From: Bifidobacterium leontopitheci
GTDB taxonomy: Bacteria > Actinomycetota > Actinomycetes > Actinomycetales > Bifidobacteriaceae
Assembly (NCBI RefSeq): GCF_009193355.1
Contig: NZ_WBVT01000004.1
Coordinates: forward strand, 1-64,000
Direction: 5' to 3'
DNA: 64,000 nucleotides
The notes under the pieces were generated by a model. That model worked only from the letters and a program-made list of their open reading frames with translations, did no database searches and was not told the origin of the DNA. Each line of letters opens with the position of its first letter. Position 1 is the stretch's first letter. Made by a program: the position numbers and the translations under genes. Positions 57,634-64,000 of this stretch are shown piece after piece.

Positions 57634-58917
57634 ATGAGCACCATCACCAACGTACAGACCTACGATCTGCGCTTCCCCACCTCCAGCACACTGTCCGGAT
57701 CGGACGCGATGAACAAGGACCCCGACTACTCGTCGGCGTACGTCGTCGTCTCCACCGACGCCGACGACGGCCTGAGCGGCACCGGCTTCGTCTTCACGAT
57801 CGGCCGCGGCAACGACGTCGTGGTCGCCGCCATCGATTCGCTCGCCCACACGCTCGTCGGCCGCAACGTCGAGAACCTGCTCGACGACATGCGCGCCGCG
57901 TGGGACATGTTCGTCCACGACTCGCAGCTGCGCTGGCTCGGCCCCGAAAAGGGCGTCGAGCACATGGCCATCGGCGCGGTCCTCTCCGCGCTGTGGGACC
58001 TCAAGGCCAAGCGCGCCGGCATGCCGCTGTGGCGGCTGCTCGCTCACATGGACCCCGAGGAGCTCGTCGCCACGCTCGACTTCCGCTACCTGACCGACGT
58101 GCTCACCCCCGACGAGGCCGTCGACATGCTGCGTCGCGGCAAGGACGGACTCGAGGAGCGCGAGGCCCAGCTGCTCAAGCTCGGCTACCCCGGCTACTCC
58201 ACCGCCGCCGGCTGGCTCGGCTACTCCGACGAGAAGATGATGGCCATCGCCCGCGAGGAGACCGAAGTCAAGGGCTTCAAGCAGATCAAACTCAAGGTCG
58301 GCCAGAACCTCGACGACGACCTGCGCCGCCTCGGCCTCGCCCGCGAGACCATCGGCCCCGACGTCAAGCTCGCCGTCGACGCCAACCAGGTGTGGGACGT
58401 GCCGCAGGCCATCGACTGGATCAACCACTTCCACGACTTCGACCTCGAATGGGTGGAGGAGCCCACCTGCCCCGACGACGTGCTCGGCCACGCCGCCATC
58501 CAGAAGGCCATCGACCCGATCGCCGTCGCCACCGGCGAGCAGATGCAGAACCGCATCATGTACAAGCAGTACCTGCAGGCCGGCAGCTTCAAGGTCATGC
58601 AGATCGACGCGACGCGCGTCGCCGGTCCGCAGGAGATCGTCATGGAATACCTGCTCGCCAACAAGTTCGGCGTGCGCGTGTGCCCCCACGCGGGCGGCGT
58701 CGGCCTGTGCGAGGCCGTGTGCCACTTCGCGATGTTCGACTACCTCGCCGTGTCCGGCAAGTGGGACGACCGCGTGATCGAATACGTCGACAACCAGCAC
58801 GAGTACTTCGTGCACCCCACCGAGATCCGCAACGGCCGCTACGTGGCCCCGACCGCGCCCGGCTCCGGCGTCGACATGAAGCTCGAGGCCGCGCAGCGCT
58901 ACCTGTACCAGGGCTGA
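57634..58917 (+). CDS. L-fuconate dehydratase (enolase superfamily)
   Basis: Dehydrates L-fuconate to 2-keto-3-deoxy-L-fuconate. A mandelate-racemase-group barrel of 427 aa: KxK general base in FKQIKLKVGQNLDDDL, metal ligands in VKLAVDANQVWD (Asp), LEWVEEPTCPDD (Glu) and VATGEQMQN (Glu), and catalytic His in VCPHAGGVGLCEAV. The N-terminal capping domain with TLSGSDAMNKDPDYSSAY fits L-fuconate dehydratase better than other members. First gene of the operon; GAAGGAGCC lies upstream of the ATG. Confidence 0.9.
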   Translation: MSTITNVQTYDLRFPTSSTLSGSDAMNKDPDYSSAYVVVSTDADDGLSGTGFVFTIGRGNDVVVAAIDSLAHTLVGRNVENLLDDMRAAWDMFVHDSQLRWLGPEKGVEHMAIGAVLSALWDLKAKRAGMPLWRLLAHMDPEELVATLDFRYLTDVLTPDEAVDMLRRGKDGLEEREAQLLKLGYPGYSTAAGWLGYSDEKMMAIAREETEVKGFKQIKLKVGQNLDDDLRRLGLARETIGPDVKLAVDANQVWDVPQAIDWINHFHDFDLEWVEEPTCPDDVLGHAAIQKAIDPIAVATGEQMQNRIMYKQYLQAGSFKVMQIDATRVAGPQEIVMEYLLANKFGVRVCPHAGGVGLCEAVCHFAMFDYLAVSGKWDDRVIEYVDNQHEYFVHPTEIRNGRYVAPTAPGSGVDMKLEAAQRYLYQG

Positions 58918-58966
58918 GCGGGCGCGAACGCACGACAGAACGGCATAGAAGGGACGGACAACCATC

Positions 58967-59758
58967 ATGGATCTGCATCTGAAAGGCAAGGTCATCATCC
59001 TCACCGGCGGTTTCAAGGGCATCGGCAAGGGCATTGCGCTGCGGCTCGCCCGCGAAGGCGCGATCCCGGTCGTCATCAACCGCGCGGACGGGGCCCAGGA
59101 GGAGTTCGACAGGGAGATGTCGGCCATCACCGGCGACTACCGCACGTACCTGATGGACCTCAACGACACCGACGACATCGCGCCGATCGTCGAGGAGGTC
59201 GCCAAGGACTACGGGCACATCGACGGCCTGGTCAACAACGCCGGACGCAACGACAACCTCGACCTCGACACCACGTCGTGGCGCGAGTTCGAGCAGTCGC
59301 TGCACGGCAACCTCACCCACTACTTCGAGCTCGCCCACCGTTGCGCGCCCTGGCTGCGCAAGTCCAAGGGCTCGATCGTCAACATCTCCTCGAAGACCGC
59401 GCTCACCGGTCAGGGCAAGACCAGCGCCTACGCCGCCGCGAAGGGCGCGATCCTCGGCCTCACGCGCGAATGGGCCGCCGCCCTCGCCAAGGACGACGTG
59501 CGCGTCAACGCCATCGTCGTCTCCGAGGCGTGGACCCCGCTCTACGCGAAATGGATCACCACGTTCGGCGACGAGGCCGCCCAGAAGGCTCAGCTCGAGA
59601 AGATCACCTCGCGTATTCCGCTCGGCCACCGCATGACCAACGTCGACGAGATCGCCAACACGGTCGCGTTCCTGCTGTCCGACTGCGCCTCGCACACGAC
59701 CGGCCAGTGGGAGGTCGTGGACGGCGGCTACGTGCACCTCGACAGGGCGCTCGCGTAG
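58967..59758 (+). CDS. SDR family oxidoreductase, probable L-fucose dehydrogenase
   Basis: Short-chain dehydrogenase (263 aa). Cofactor motif TGGFKGIGKGIALRLA, NNAG in GLVNNAGRND, catalytic Ser in NISSKTALTG, and YAAAK with the Tyr-Lys pair; C-terminal GQWEVVDGGYVHLD. In bifidobacterial fucose clusters the SDR oxidises L-fucose to the lactone; a 2-keto-3-deoxy-L-fuconate dehydrogenase role is the alternative, less likely because an aldolase gene is present. It follows the dehydratase by 49 bases. Confidence 0.85.
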   Translation: MDLHLKGKVIILTGGFKGIGKGIALRLAREGAIPVVINRADGAQEEFDREMSAITGDYRTYLMDLNDTDDIAPIVEEVAKDYGHIDGLVNNAGRNDNLDLDTTSWREFEQSLHGNLTHYFELAHRCAPWLRKSKGSIVNISSKTALTGQGKTSAYAAAKGAILGLTREWAAALAKDDVRVNAIVVSEAWTPLYAKWITTFGDEAAQKAQLEKITSRIPLGHRMTNVDEIANTVAFLLSDCASHTTGQWEVVDGGYVHLDRALA

Positions 59759-59801
59759 GCGTCGGATCACGCCGATGCCCGGCTCCGCCCTCCGCTCCCG
59801 G

Positions 59802-59845
59802 CCGTTTCCGTCACAGCGGATGTTCGCCCGTTGTGACGGAAACGG
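59802..59845 (+). promoter_or_regulatory. Intra-operon hairpin
   Basis: Perfect 14-bp arms CCGTTTCCGTCACA / TGTGACGGAAACGG with a 16-base loop, between the SDR and lactonase genes. No T-run follows, so it is more likely an mRNA stabiliser or processing site than a terminator. Confidence 0.55.
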
Positions 59846-59914
59846 GCGCAGGGCAGGCACGGGCGAGGCCGAGACGAAGCAGGGAAGAGACGATTGGCAA
59901 CGGAAGGCGCAACA

Positions 59915-60895
59915 GTGGACGAATGGGACGACGACGCCATGCACACGCTGAAAACCGGCATATACGATGACGGCGGCGGACTGTCGGTCATCGACGCTCA
60001 CTTTCACATCTGGGACCCGGCCGAGCAGCGGCTGGACTGGCTGGGCGGTGACGCGTCCGGTGACGCGGCCGGCGGTCTCGCCGCGCTCAACCGGCGCTGG
60101 ACCATGCGCGACCTCGAGACGTGCTACCGGCCGTTCGCCGCGCAGGGCGTGCACTGGCTCGGCGGCGTGTACGTGGAGGTCGACTGCGACGACCCGATCG
60201 CCGAGGACCGGCTGGTCTACGGCAACCGCGACCCGCACATCCTCGCCGACGTGATGCGATCCGCCGTCTCGCCGTGGATGCGCGTGCCGCTGTTCGCCGC
60301 CGGCGTGCGCGATCCGCTGCACGTGCCGTCCAGCCCGCGCGGCCGCTGCCTCGAGCCGACGTTCGTCGCCGGACTGCGTGCGCTGGGCGCGGCCGGGCTG
60401 CCGTTCGACGCCTGCGTGCGCGTGGACGAGCTGGACGACCTCGCCGCCGCGCACGAGCAGACGCCGGGGCTCACGCTGGTCATCGACCACATGGGCAACG
60501 TCACGCCCGACACGTTCGACGAACGATACATGGCGGCGATGCGGCGGCTGGCGGCGTCGCCGAACACGGTCGTGAAGGTCTCGGGATACCCGACCGCCGA
60601 CCGTGCGTTCGTACGCGACCTGCTCGCGTTCTCGCGCGAGACGTTCGCCGGGCGGCGCATGTACGCGTCGAACTGGCCGGTGGTCTCCATGTACTCCACG
60701 TTCGACGAGCATCTGCAGCTGCTGCTGGACGAGGACGGCGGCGACGAATCGCTGTTCCGAGACGTGGCAGCCCGCGTGTACGGCATCGACGTACGCGGGG
60801 CGCGCGGGAGCGGCCGGCGGAACGCGGACGGGGGACGACCGTCACAGGCAGACGAACCGGGGGAGCCGGCAGAGCTGGGTTCGCCTGCCCACTGA
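59915..60895 (+). CDS. L-fuconolactonase, amidohydrolase superfamily
   Basis: Hydrolyses L-fucono-lactone to L-fuconate (by pathway context and COG3618-type family). The metal-binding HxH is in SVIDAHFHIWDPAEQRLDWL, the WTMRDLETCYRPFAAQGV region follows, and late histidine/aspartate motifs are TLVIDHMGN and RMYASNWPVVSMYS. GTG 59915 has GGAAGG seven bases upstream; TTG 59894 would add seven residues. The last ~35 residues are a Gly/Arg/Pro-rich tail not usual for the family. Confidence 0.85.
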   Translation: MDEWDDDAMHTLKTGIYDDGGGLSVIDAHFHIWDPAEQRLDWLGGDASGDAAGGLAALNRRWTMRDLETCYRPFAAQGVHWLGGVYVEVDCDDPIAEDRLVYGNRDPHILADVMRSAVSPWMRVPLFAAGVRDPLHVPSSPRGRCLEPTFVAGLRALGAAGLPFDACVRVDELDDLAAAHEQTPGLTLVIDHMGNVTPDTFDERYMAAMRRLAASPNTVVKVSGYPTADRAFVRDLLAFSRETFAGRRMYASNWPVVSMYSTFDEHLQLLLDEDGGDESLFRDVAARVYGIDVRGARGSGRRNADGGRPSQADEPGEPAELGSPAH

Positions 60896-60973
60896 CGGCG
60901 GCCGGCCGCGTGCGCGAAACGTGCGTGTGAAACGTACTGACGAAACGAAACCAACTGGTAAGAAGGAGACATC

Positions 60974-61861
60974 ATGGGAGCACAGTTCGAAGGCGTGTTC
61001 TGCCCGTCGATCACCATCACCAAGGCCGACGGCTCGCTGGACGAGGAGCTGTGGGGCCGCCACCTCGACCATCTCATCGAGGCCGGCATCAACGGCGTGC
61101 TGCTGTTCGGCAGCATCGGCGAGTTCTACGCGTACCCGCTCGAGTTCAAGGAGCGGGCCGTCGACTTCGCCGTGCGGCACGTGAACGGCCGCATCCCCGT
61201 GCTCGTCGGCGTCGGCGGCACCAACTTCGGCGACGTCCTCGCGTTCTCGAAGCACGCCGAGAACGTCGGCGCGAACGGCCTCGTCGTCGTCTCGCCATAC
61301 TACTTCGGGCCGTCCGAGGCGGCCGCCGAACGGTATTTCGGCACGATCGCGGATTCGGTCGAGCTTCCCGTGCTGCTGTACAACTTCCCGCCGCGCACCG
61401 GCGCCGACCTGAGCCCGCAGCTCGTGGCGTCGCTCGCCGCGAAGCACCCCAACATCGTGGGCATCAAGGACACGGTCGACACGATCAGCCACACGCGCAT
61501 GGTCATCGACGCCGTGCGCAAGGTGAACCCCGACTTCAGCGTGCTGTCCGGCTTCGACGAGTATTACACGCCCAACCGCATCGCCGGCGGCAACGGCGTG
61601 CTGTGCGGCCTGACCAACGTGGTGCCGGAGGATTTCGCGGCGATGCACCGCGCCTGGCAGAAGGGCGACTATGCCACTGCGCTCGATCACGCGAAGCGGA
61701 TCTCCAAGCTCATGGCCGTCTACGGTCAGGCCGACCTGTTCATCGGCGCGATCAAGGAGGCTGTGCGCGTCAAGGGCCTGCCGATCGACACGACGATCCG
61801 CGAGCCGCAGGTGCCGCTGACCGACGGGCAGAAGGCCGCCATCGCCGACCTGCTCGCCTGA
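60974..61861 (+). CDS. DapA/NAL-family aldolase, probable 2-keto-3-deoxy-L-fuconate aldolase
   Basis: TIM-barrel class I aldolase (295 aa) of the dihydrodipicolinate synthase/N-acetylneuraminate lyase superfamily. Schiff-base lysine in NIVGIKDTVDT, tyrosine in VLLYNFPPRTG, and the GxxGE-type loop LLFGSIGEFYAYPLEFKE. In this operon it is expected to split 2-keto-3-deoxy-L-fuconate into pyruvate and L-lactaldehyde. It follows the lactonase by 78 bases with AAGGAGA before the ATG. Confidence 0.87.
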   Translation: MGAQFEGVFCPSITITKADGSLDEELWGRHLDHLIEAGINGVLLFGSIGEFYAYPLEFKERAVDFAVRHVNGRIPVLVGVGGTNFGDVLAFSKHAENVGANGLVVVSPYYFGPSEAAAERYFGTIADSVELPVLLYNFPPRTGADLSPQLVASLAAKHPNIVGIKDTVDTISHTRMVIDAVRKVNPDFSVLSGFDEYYTPNRIAGGNGVLCGLTNVVPEDFAAMHRAWQKGDYATALDHAKRISKLMAVYGQADLFIGAIKEAVRVKGLPIDTTIREPQVPLTDGQKAAIADLLA

Positions 61862-61890
61862 TGTAGGTGCGCGGTCCGGCGCAGTCGCGC

Positions 61891-62184
61891 CTTGGCCCCC
61901 TCGGTGGAGGGGGCTGTCAGCGAAGCTGACTGGGGGAGCGTCCGCGGCCGAAGGCCGCTGATAATACGGCATCGCGCTGTCGCGCGATACTGTGCCTGTC
62001 GGCGGCGCCGGCGCGCCGCTGACGCTCCCCCAGTCACGGCCTTCGGCCGCGACAGCCCCCTCCACCGAGGGGGCCAAGGAGGCGGGACGGTCGGTTTTGC
62101 TGATAGCGTCCGGCGGTCAAGGGGTGGCTTTCGGCTTTGACGGCCTTCGGCCGCGACAGCCCCCTCCACCGAGGGGGCCAAGAC
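61891..62184. repeat. Three family B repeats inside the fucose operon
   Basis: Plus copy 61891-61941; two minus-orientation copies 62020-62078 and 62139-62184 (the latter lacks the distal GGGAG part). They occupy nearly the whole 405-bp gap between the aldolase and fucU. In RNA they would form strong hairpins that may separate expression of the two parts. Confidence 0.88.
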
Positions 62185-62266
62185 CGGGCCGGGGCCGAGG
62201 CGGGTCAAAGGCGGCGTAGGATGGTGGCGATACCGCCGACCGTCGAACGAACATGAAAGGAACATC

Positions 62267-62764
62267 ATGCTGCTGGGCATTCCTCCGATTGTCTCCCCGC
62301 TGCTGCTCAAGACGCTGAGCGAGATGGGCCACGGCGACCGTCTGGTCATCGCCGACGGCAACTTCCCAGCCGAATCGGTCGGCCGCGACGCCATCGTCAT
62401 CCGCTGCGACGGCCACGGCGTGCCCGAGCTGCTGGACGCCATCCTGCGGCTGGTCCCGCTCGACCAGTACGTCGACAAGCCGGTCACGCTCATGGACGTG
62501 GTGCCCGGCGATCCGGTCGCCACGCCGATCTGGGACGAGTACCGCGACATCATCGCACGGCGTGACCCGCGGCTGAACGCCGCCGCCGGCGACCGTCGTC
62601 CCGGCCCCGCCGGCGAAGGCCCGTCCGGTCCGGACGACCTGATCGGCAAGGTCTCGCGCTTCGACTTCTACGACCTTGCGAAGTCCGCCTACGCGGTCAT
62701 CGCCACCTCGGAGAGCGCCCAGTACGCGAACGTCATGCTGCAGAAGGGCGTCGTGTTGCAGTAA
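62267..62764 (+). CDS. fucU: L-fucose mutarotase (RbsD/FucU family)
   Basis: Interconverts alpha- and beta-L-fucopyranose, feeding the dehydrogenase. The 165-aa protein shows IPPIVSPLLLKTLSEMGHGD with the catalytic His, LVIADGNFPAES, and C-terminal YDLAKSAYAVIATSESAQYA with NVMLQKGVV. The middle Gly/Pro-rich loop (DRRPGPAGEGPSGPDD) is longer than in E. coli FucU. AAGGAAC precedes the ATG. Confidence 0.93.
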   Translation: MLLGIPPIVSPLLLKTLSEMGHGDRLVIADGNFPAESVGRDAIVIRCDGHGVPELLDAILRLVPLDQYVDKPVTLMDVVPGDPVATPIWDEYRDIIARRDPRLNAAAGDRRPGPAGEGPSGPDDLIGKVSRFDFYDLAKSAYAVIATSESAQYANVMLQKGVVLQ

Positions 62765-62778
62765 ACGTGCGTTCGCCG

Positions 62779-62881
62779 GGGTACCACCCTCAGTCTCGCT
62801 TTGCGAGCCAGCTCCCGCCGGCGGGAGCGCATTCCTTCTGCTCCCGCTGGCGGGGGCTGTCAGCGAAGCTGACTGGGGGTG
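62779..62881. repeat. Family B repeats, CCGCCGGCGGG variant, two facing copies
   Basis: An inverted copy (ACCACCCTCAGTC...CCGCCGGCGGG) followed by a direct copy (CTGTCAGCGAAGCTGACTG, GGGGTGGTAC). Bounded by GTACCACC and GGTGGTAC, so the pair forms a large inverted repeat after fucU, where it could act as a terminator. Confidence 0.8.
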
Positions 62882-63081
62882 GTACCCGTGTTACACGCCG
62901 CATCGCGGTCAATATATGCGTAATATGAACATATACGATGTAACAATTGGATAAACGGCATGTGCCGGCAATGTGTGCCGGTGTTACCGGCGTGTTTCTT
63001 TGGTCTGGTTTTTTCTGCTGTCGAAAACGTTGGAATTCCAACGAAACCACAATCAAGGCAAGAAATAACAACAAACAAGTT

Positions 63082-63155
63082 AAAGAAAATTTCAAAAAAA
63101 CCTCTATCAGATTCCACTTTTCTCGAAACTTGTTGTACACTCTGTAACTGTACAA
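63082..63155 (+). promoter_or_regulatory. Sugar transporter promoter with candidate operators
   Basis: AAAGAAAATTTC (63082-63093) and ACTTTTCTCGAAA (63116-63128) match the fucose operon promoter; TACACT (63136-63141) is the -10. An additional inverted repeat TTGTAC/GTACAA (63133-63155) overlaps the -10 and start site. The preceding 62940-63130 stretch is strongly AT-rich for this genome. Confidence 0.65.
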
Positions 63156-63243
63156 AGCAGTACGGGTGACGAAAGAAGCCCGGAAGCGCGGATCGCAAAC
63201 CAGACCCGTGCACCTCCAACCAAGAGACAAGGAGGTCAAAGCA

Positions 63244-64000
63244 ATGAAGAACATCGCTTTGGCAAAGAAGATCATCGCCGTCGTCGGCGCGGGCGCCATG
63301 ATGGCCTCGATGGCCGCGTGCGGCAGCACCAACTCCAGCAGCGACGGCAAGGTCACGCTCAAGTTCGCGGCCTTCGAAGGCGGCTACGGCGTCCAGATGT
63401 ACAAGGACGTCGTCAAGGAGTACGAGAAGCTCAACCCGAACGTCACGATCAAGCTGCAGACCTCCAAGAAGATCGCCGACGAGATCACCCCGGGCATGAA
63501 GGCCGGCAACTACCCCGACATCATCGAGCTGGGCCAGGGCACCGAGTCCGGCCTGACCGAGACCATGCTGAAGGACAAGGCCGTCGAGAACGTCACCGAC
63601 GTGCTCGACATGAAGGTCCCCGGCGAGTCCAAGACCGTGCGCGAGAAGCTCGTCGACGGCATCATCGGCCTGTACACCAACCCGTACGGCGACGACAACA
63701 CCTACCTGATGCCGATGTACTACTCGCCGTCCGGCCTGGTCTACAACCAGAAGCTGCTCAAGGACAACGGCTGGGAGGTCCCGACCACGTGGGACGAGTT
63801 CTTCAAGCTCGGCGATGAGGCGAAGGCCAAGGGCATCTCGCTGTTCACCTACCCGACCTCCGGCTACTTCGACGCCTTCTTCAACGCGCTGCTCGCCGAC
63901 ATCGGCGGCACCGACTTCTACAACGACGTCATGACCTACAAGAAGGACGTCTGGAAGTCCAAGGACGCCAAGGAGGCCCTGACCCTCGTCCAGAAGCTCG
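63244..64000 (+). CDS. Sugar ABC transporter substrate-binding lipoprotein, 3'-truncated by window end
   Basis: The open frame from ATG 63244 runs to the window end with no stop. The lipid-anchor signal ends at MAAC (about residue 24). The mature start CGSTNSSSDGKVTLKFAAFE and later GNYPDIIELGQGTES, PMYYSPSGLVYNQKLLKDNG and WEVPTTWDEFFKLGDEAKAK match family-1 sugar-binding proteins of CUT1 transporters. AAGGAGGT lies eight bases upstream. Context suggests a fucosyllactose or other fucosylated-glycan binder, but this is inference; permease genes should follow outside the window. Confidence 0.9.
   Translation, partial: MKNIALAKKIIAVVGAGAMMASMAACGSTNSSSDGKVTLKFAAFEGGYGVQMYKDVVKEYEKLNPNVTIKLQTSKKIADEITPGMKAGNYPDIIELGQGTESGLTETMLKDKAVENVTDVLDMKVPGESKTVREKLVDGIIGLYTNPYGDDNTYLMPMYYSPSGLVYNQKLLKDNGWEVPTTWDEFFKLGDEAKAKGISLFTYPTSGYFDAFFNALLADIGGTDFYNDVMTYKKDVWKSKDAKEALTLVQKL

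Overview
The window is about 64 kb of a high-GC actinobacterium and is almost certainly a Bifidobacterium. Several features support this: a GatCAB operon, a rho gene with a long Arg/Asp-rich insertion, an orphan GlnR-type regulator, the NucS mismatch endonuclease, a DUF2469 protein, a surface-anchored histidine-acid phytase of the bifidobacterial kind, and a non-phosphorylating L-fucose pathway. The base composition looks higher than that of the common human-gut species. I cannot name the species from sequence alone. The first ~36 bases are a corrupted Illumina Nextera adapter, so the window begins at a draft contig edge.

Layout. 1-6.3 kb: truncated ABC-2 permease, gatC-gatA-gatB, GNAT acetyltransferase with DUF2469. 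6.4-14.1 kb: wall-anchored phytase/PAP2 fusion, a UDP-galactopyranose-mutase-like flavoprotein, rho. 14.4-20.5 kb: aminotransferase divergent from an Lrp regulator, chorismate mutase, a large unrecognised secreted protein, a lower-GC AbiH-family defence gene. 21-32.5 kb: mostly minus-strand housekeeping genes (valS, a solitary peptide-type solute-binding protein, nth, glnR, mntP with a structured leader and tandem operators, ppa with a duplicated 3' end, glgE). 32.8-38.7 kb: a surface protein, an OxlT-like MFS carrier, a 52-bp palindromic repeat array beside initiator tRNA-fMet, metA. 39.3-46.4 kb: the complete ATP synthase operon atpBEFHAGDC. 46.5-55.4 kb: a locus bracketed by two copies of a 123-bp inverted-ended element, nucS, a two-domain FKBP lipoprotein, a membrane protein/lipoprotein pair, a CnoX/YbbN-like protein and a CYTH protein. 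55.5-56.1 kb: tRNA-Arg(CCG), a second 52-bp array, tRNA-Leu(GAG). 56.4-64 kb: LacI regulator and an L-fucose catabolic operon (fuconate dehydratase, dehydrogenase, lactonase, aldolase, mutarotase), followed by the start of a sugar ABC transporter whose promoter shares motifs with the operon promoter.

Functional picture. The right-hand end forms one system. A sugar-binding lipoprotein captures a (probably fucosylated) sugar, FucU equilibrates fucose anomers, and dehydrogenase, lactonase, dehydratase and aldolase convert L-fucose to pyruvate and lactaldehyde under a LacI repressor. Most other genes are core functions.

The unusual content is mainly non-coding: at least four families of palindromic or structured repeats, two of which show compensatory changes between arms, and a mntP leader with mutually exclusive hairpins. 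Many promoters place a -10 box 7-9 bases before the start codon, implying leaderless or near-leaderless transcripts. No CRISPR array, integrase, transposase or rRNA gene was seen.
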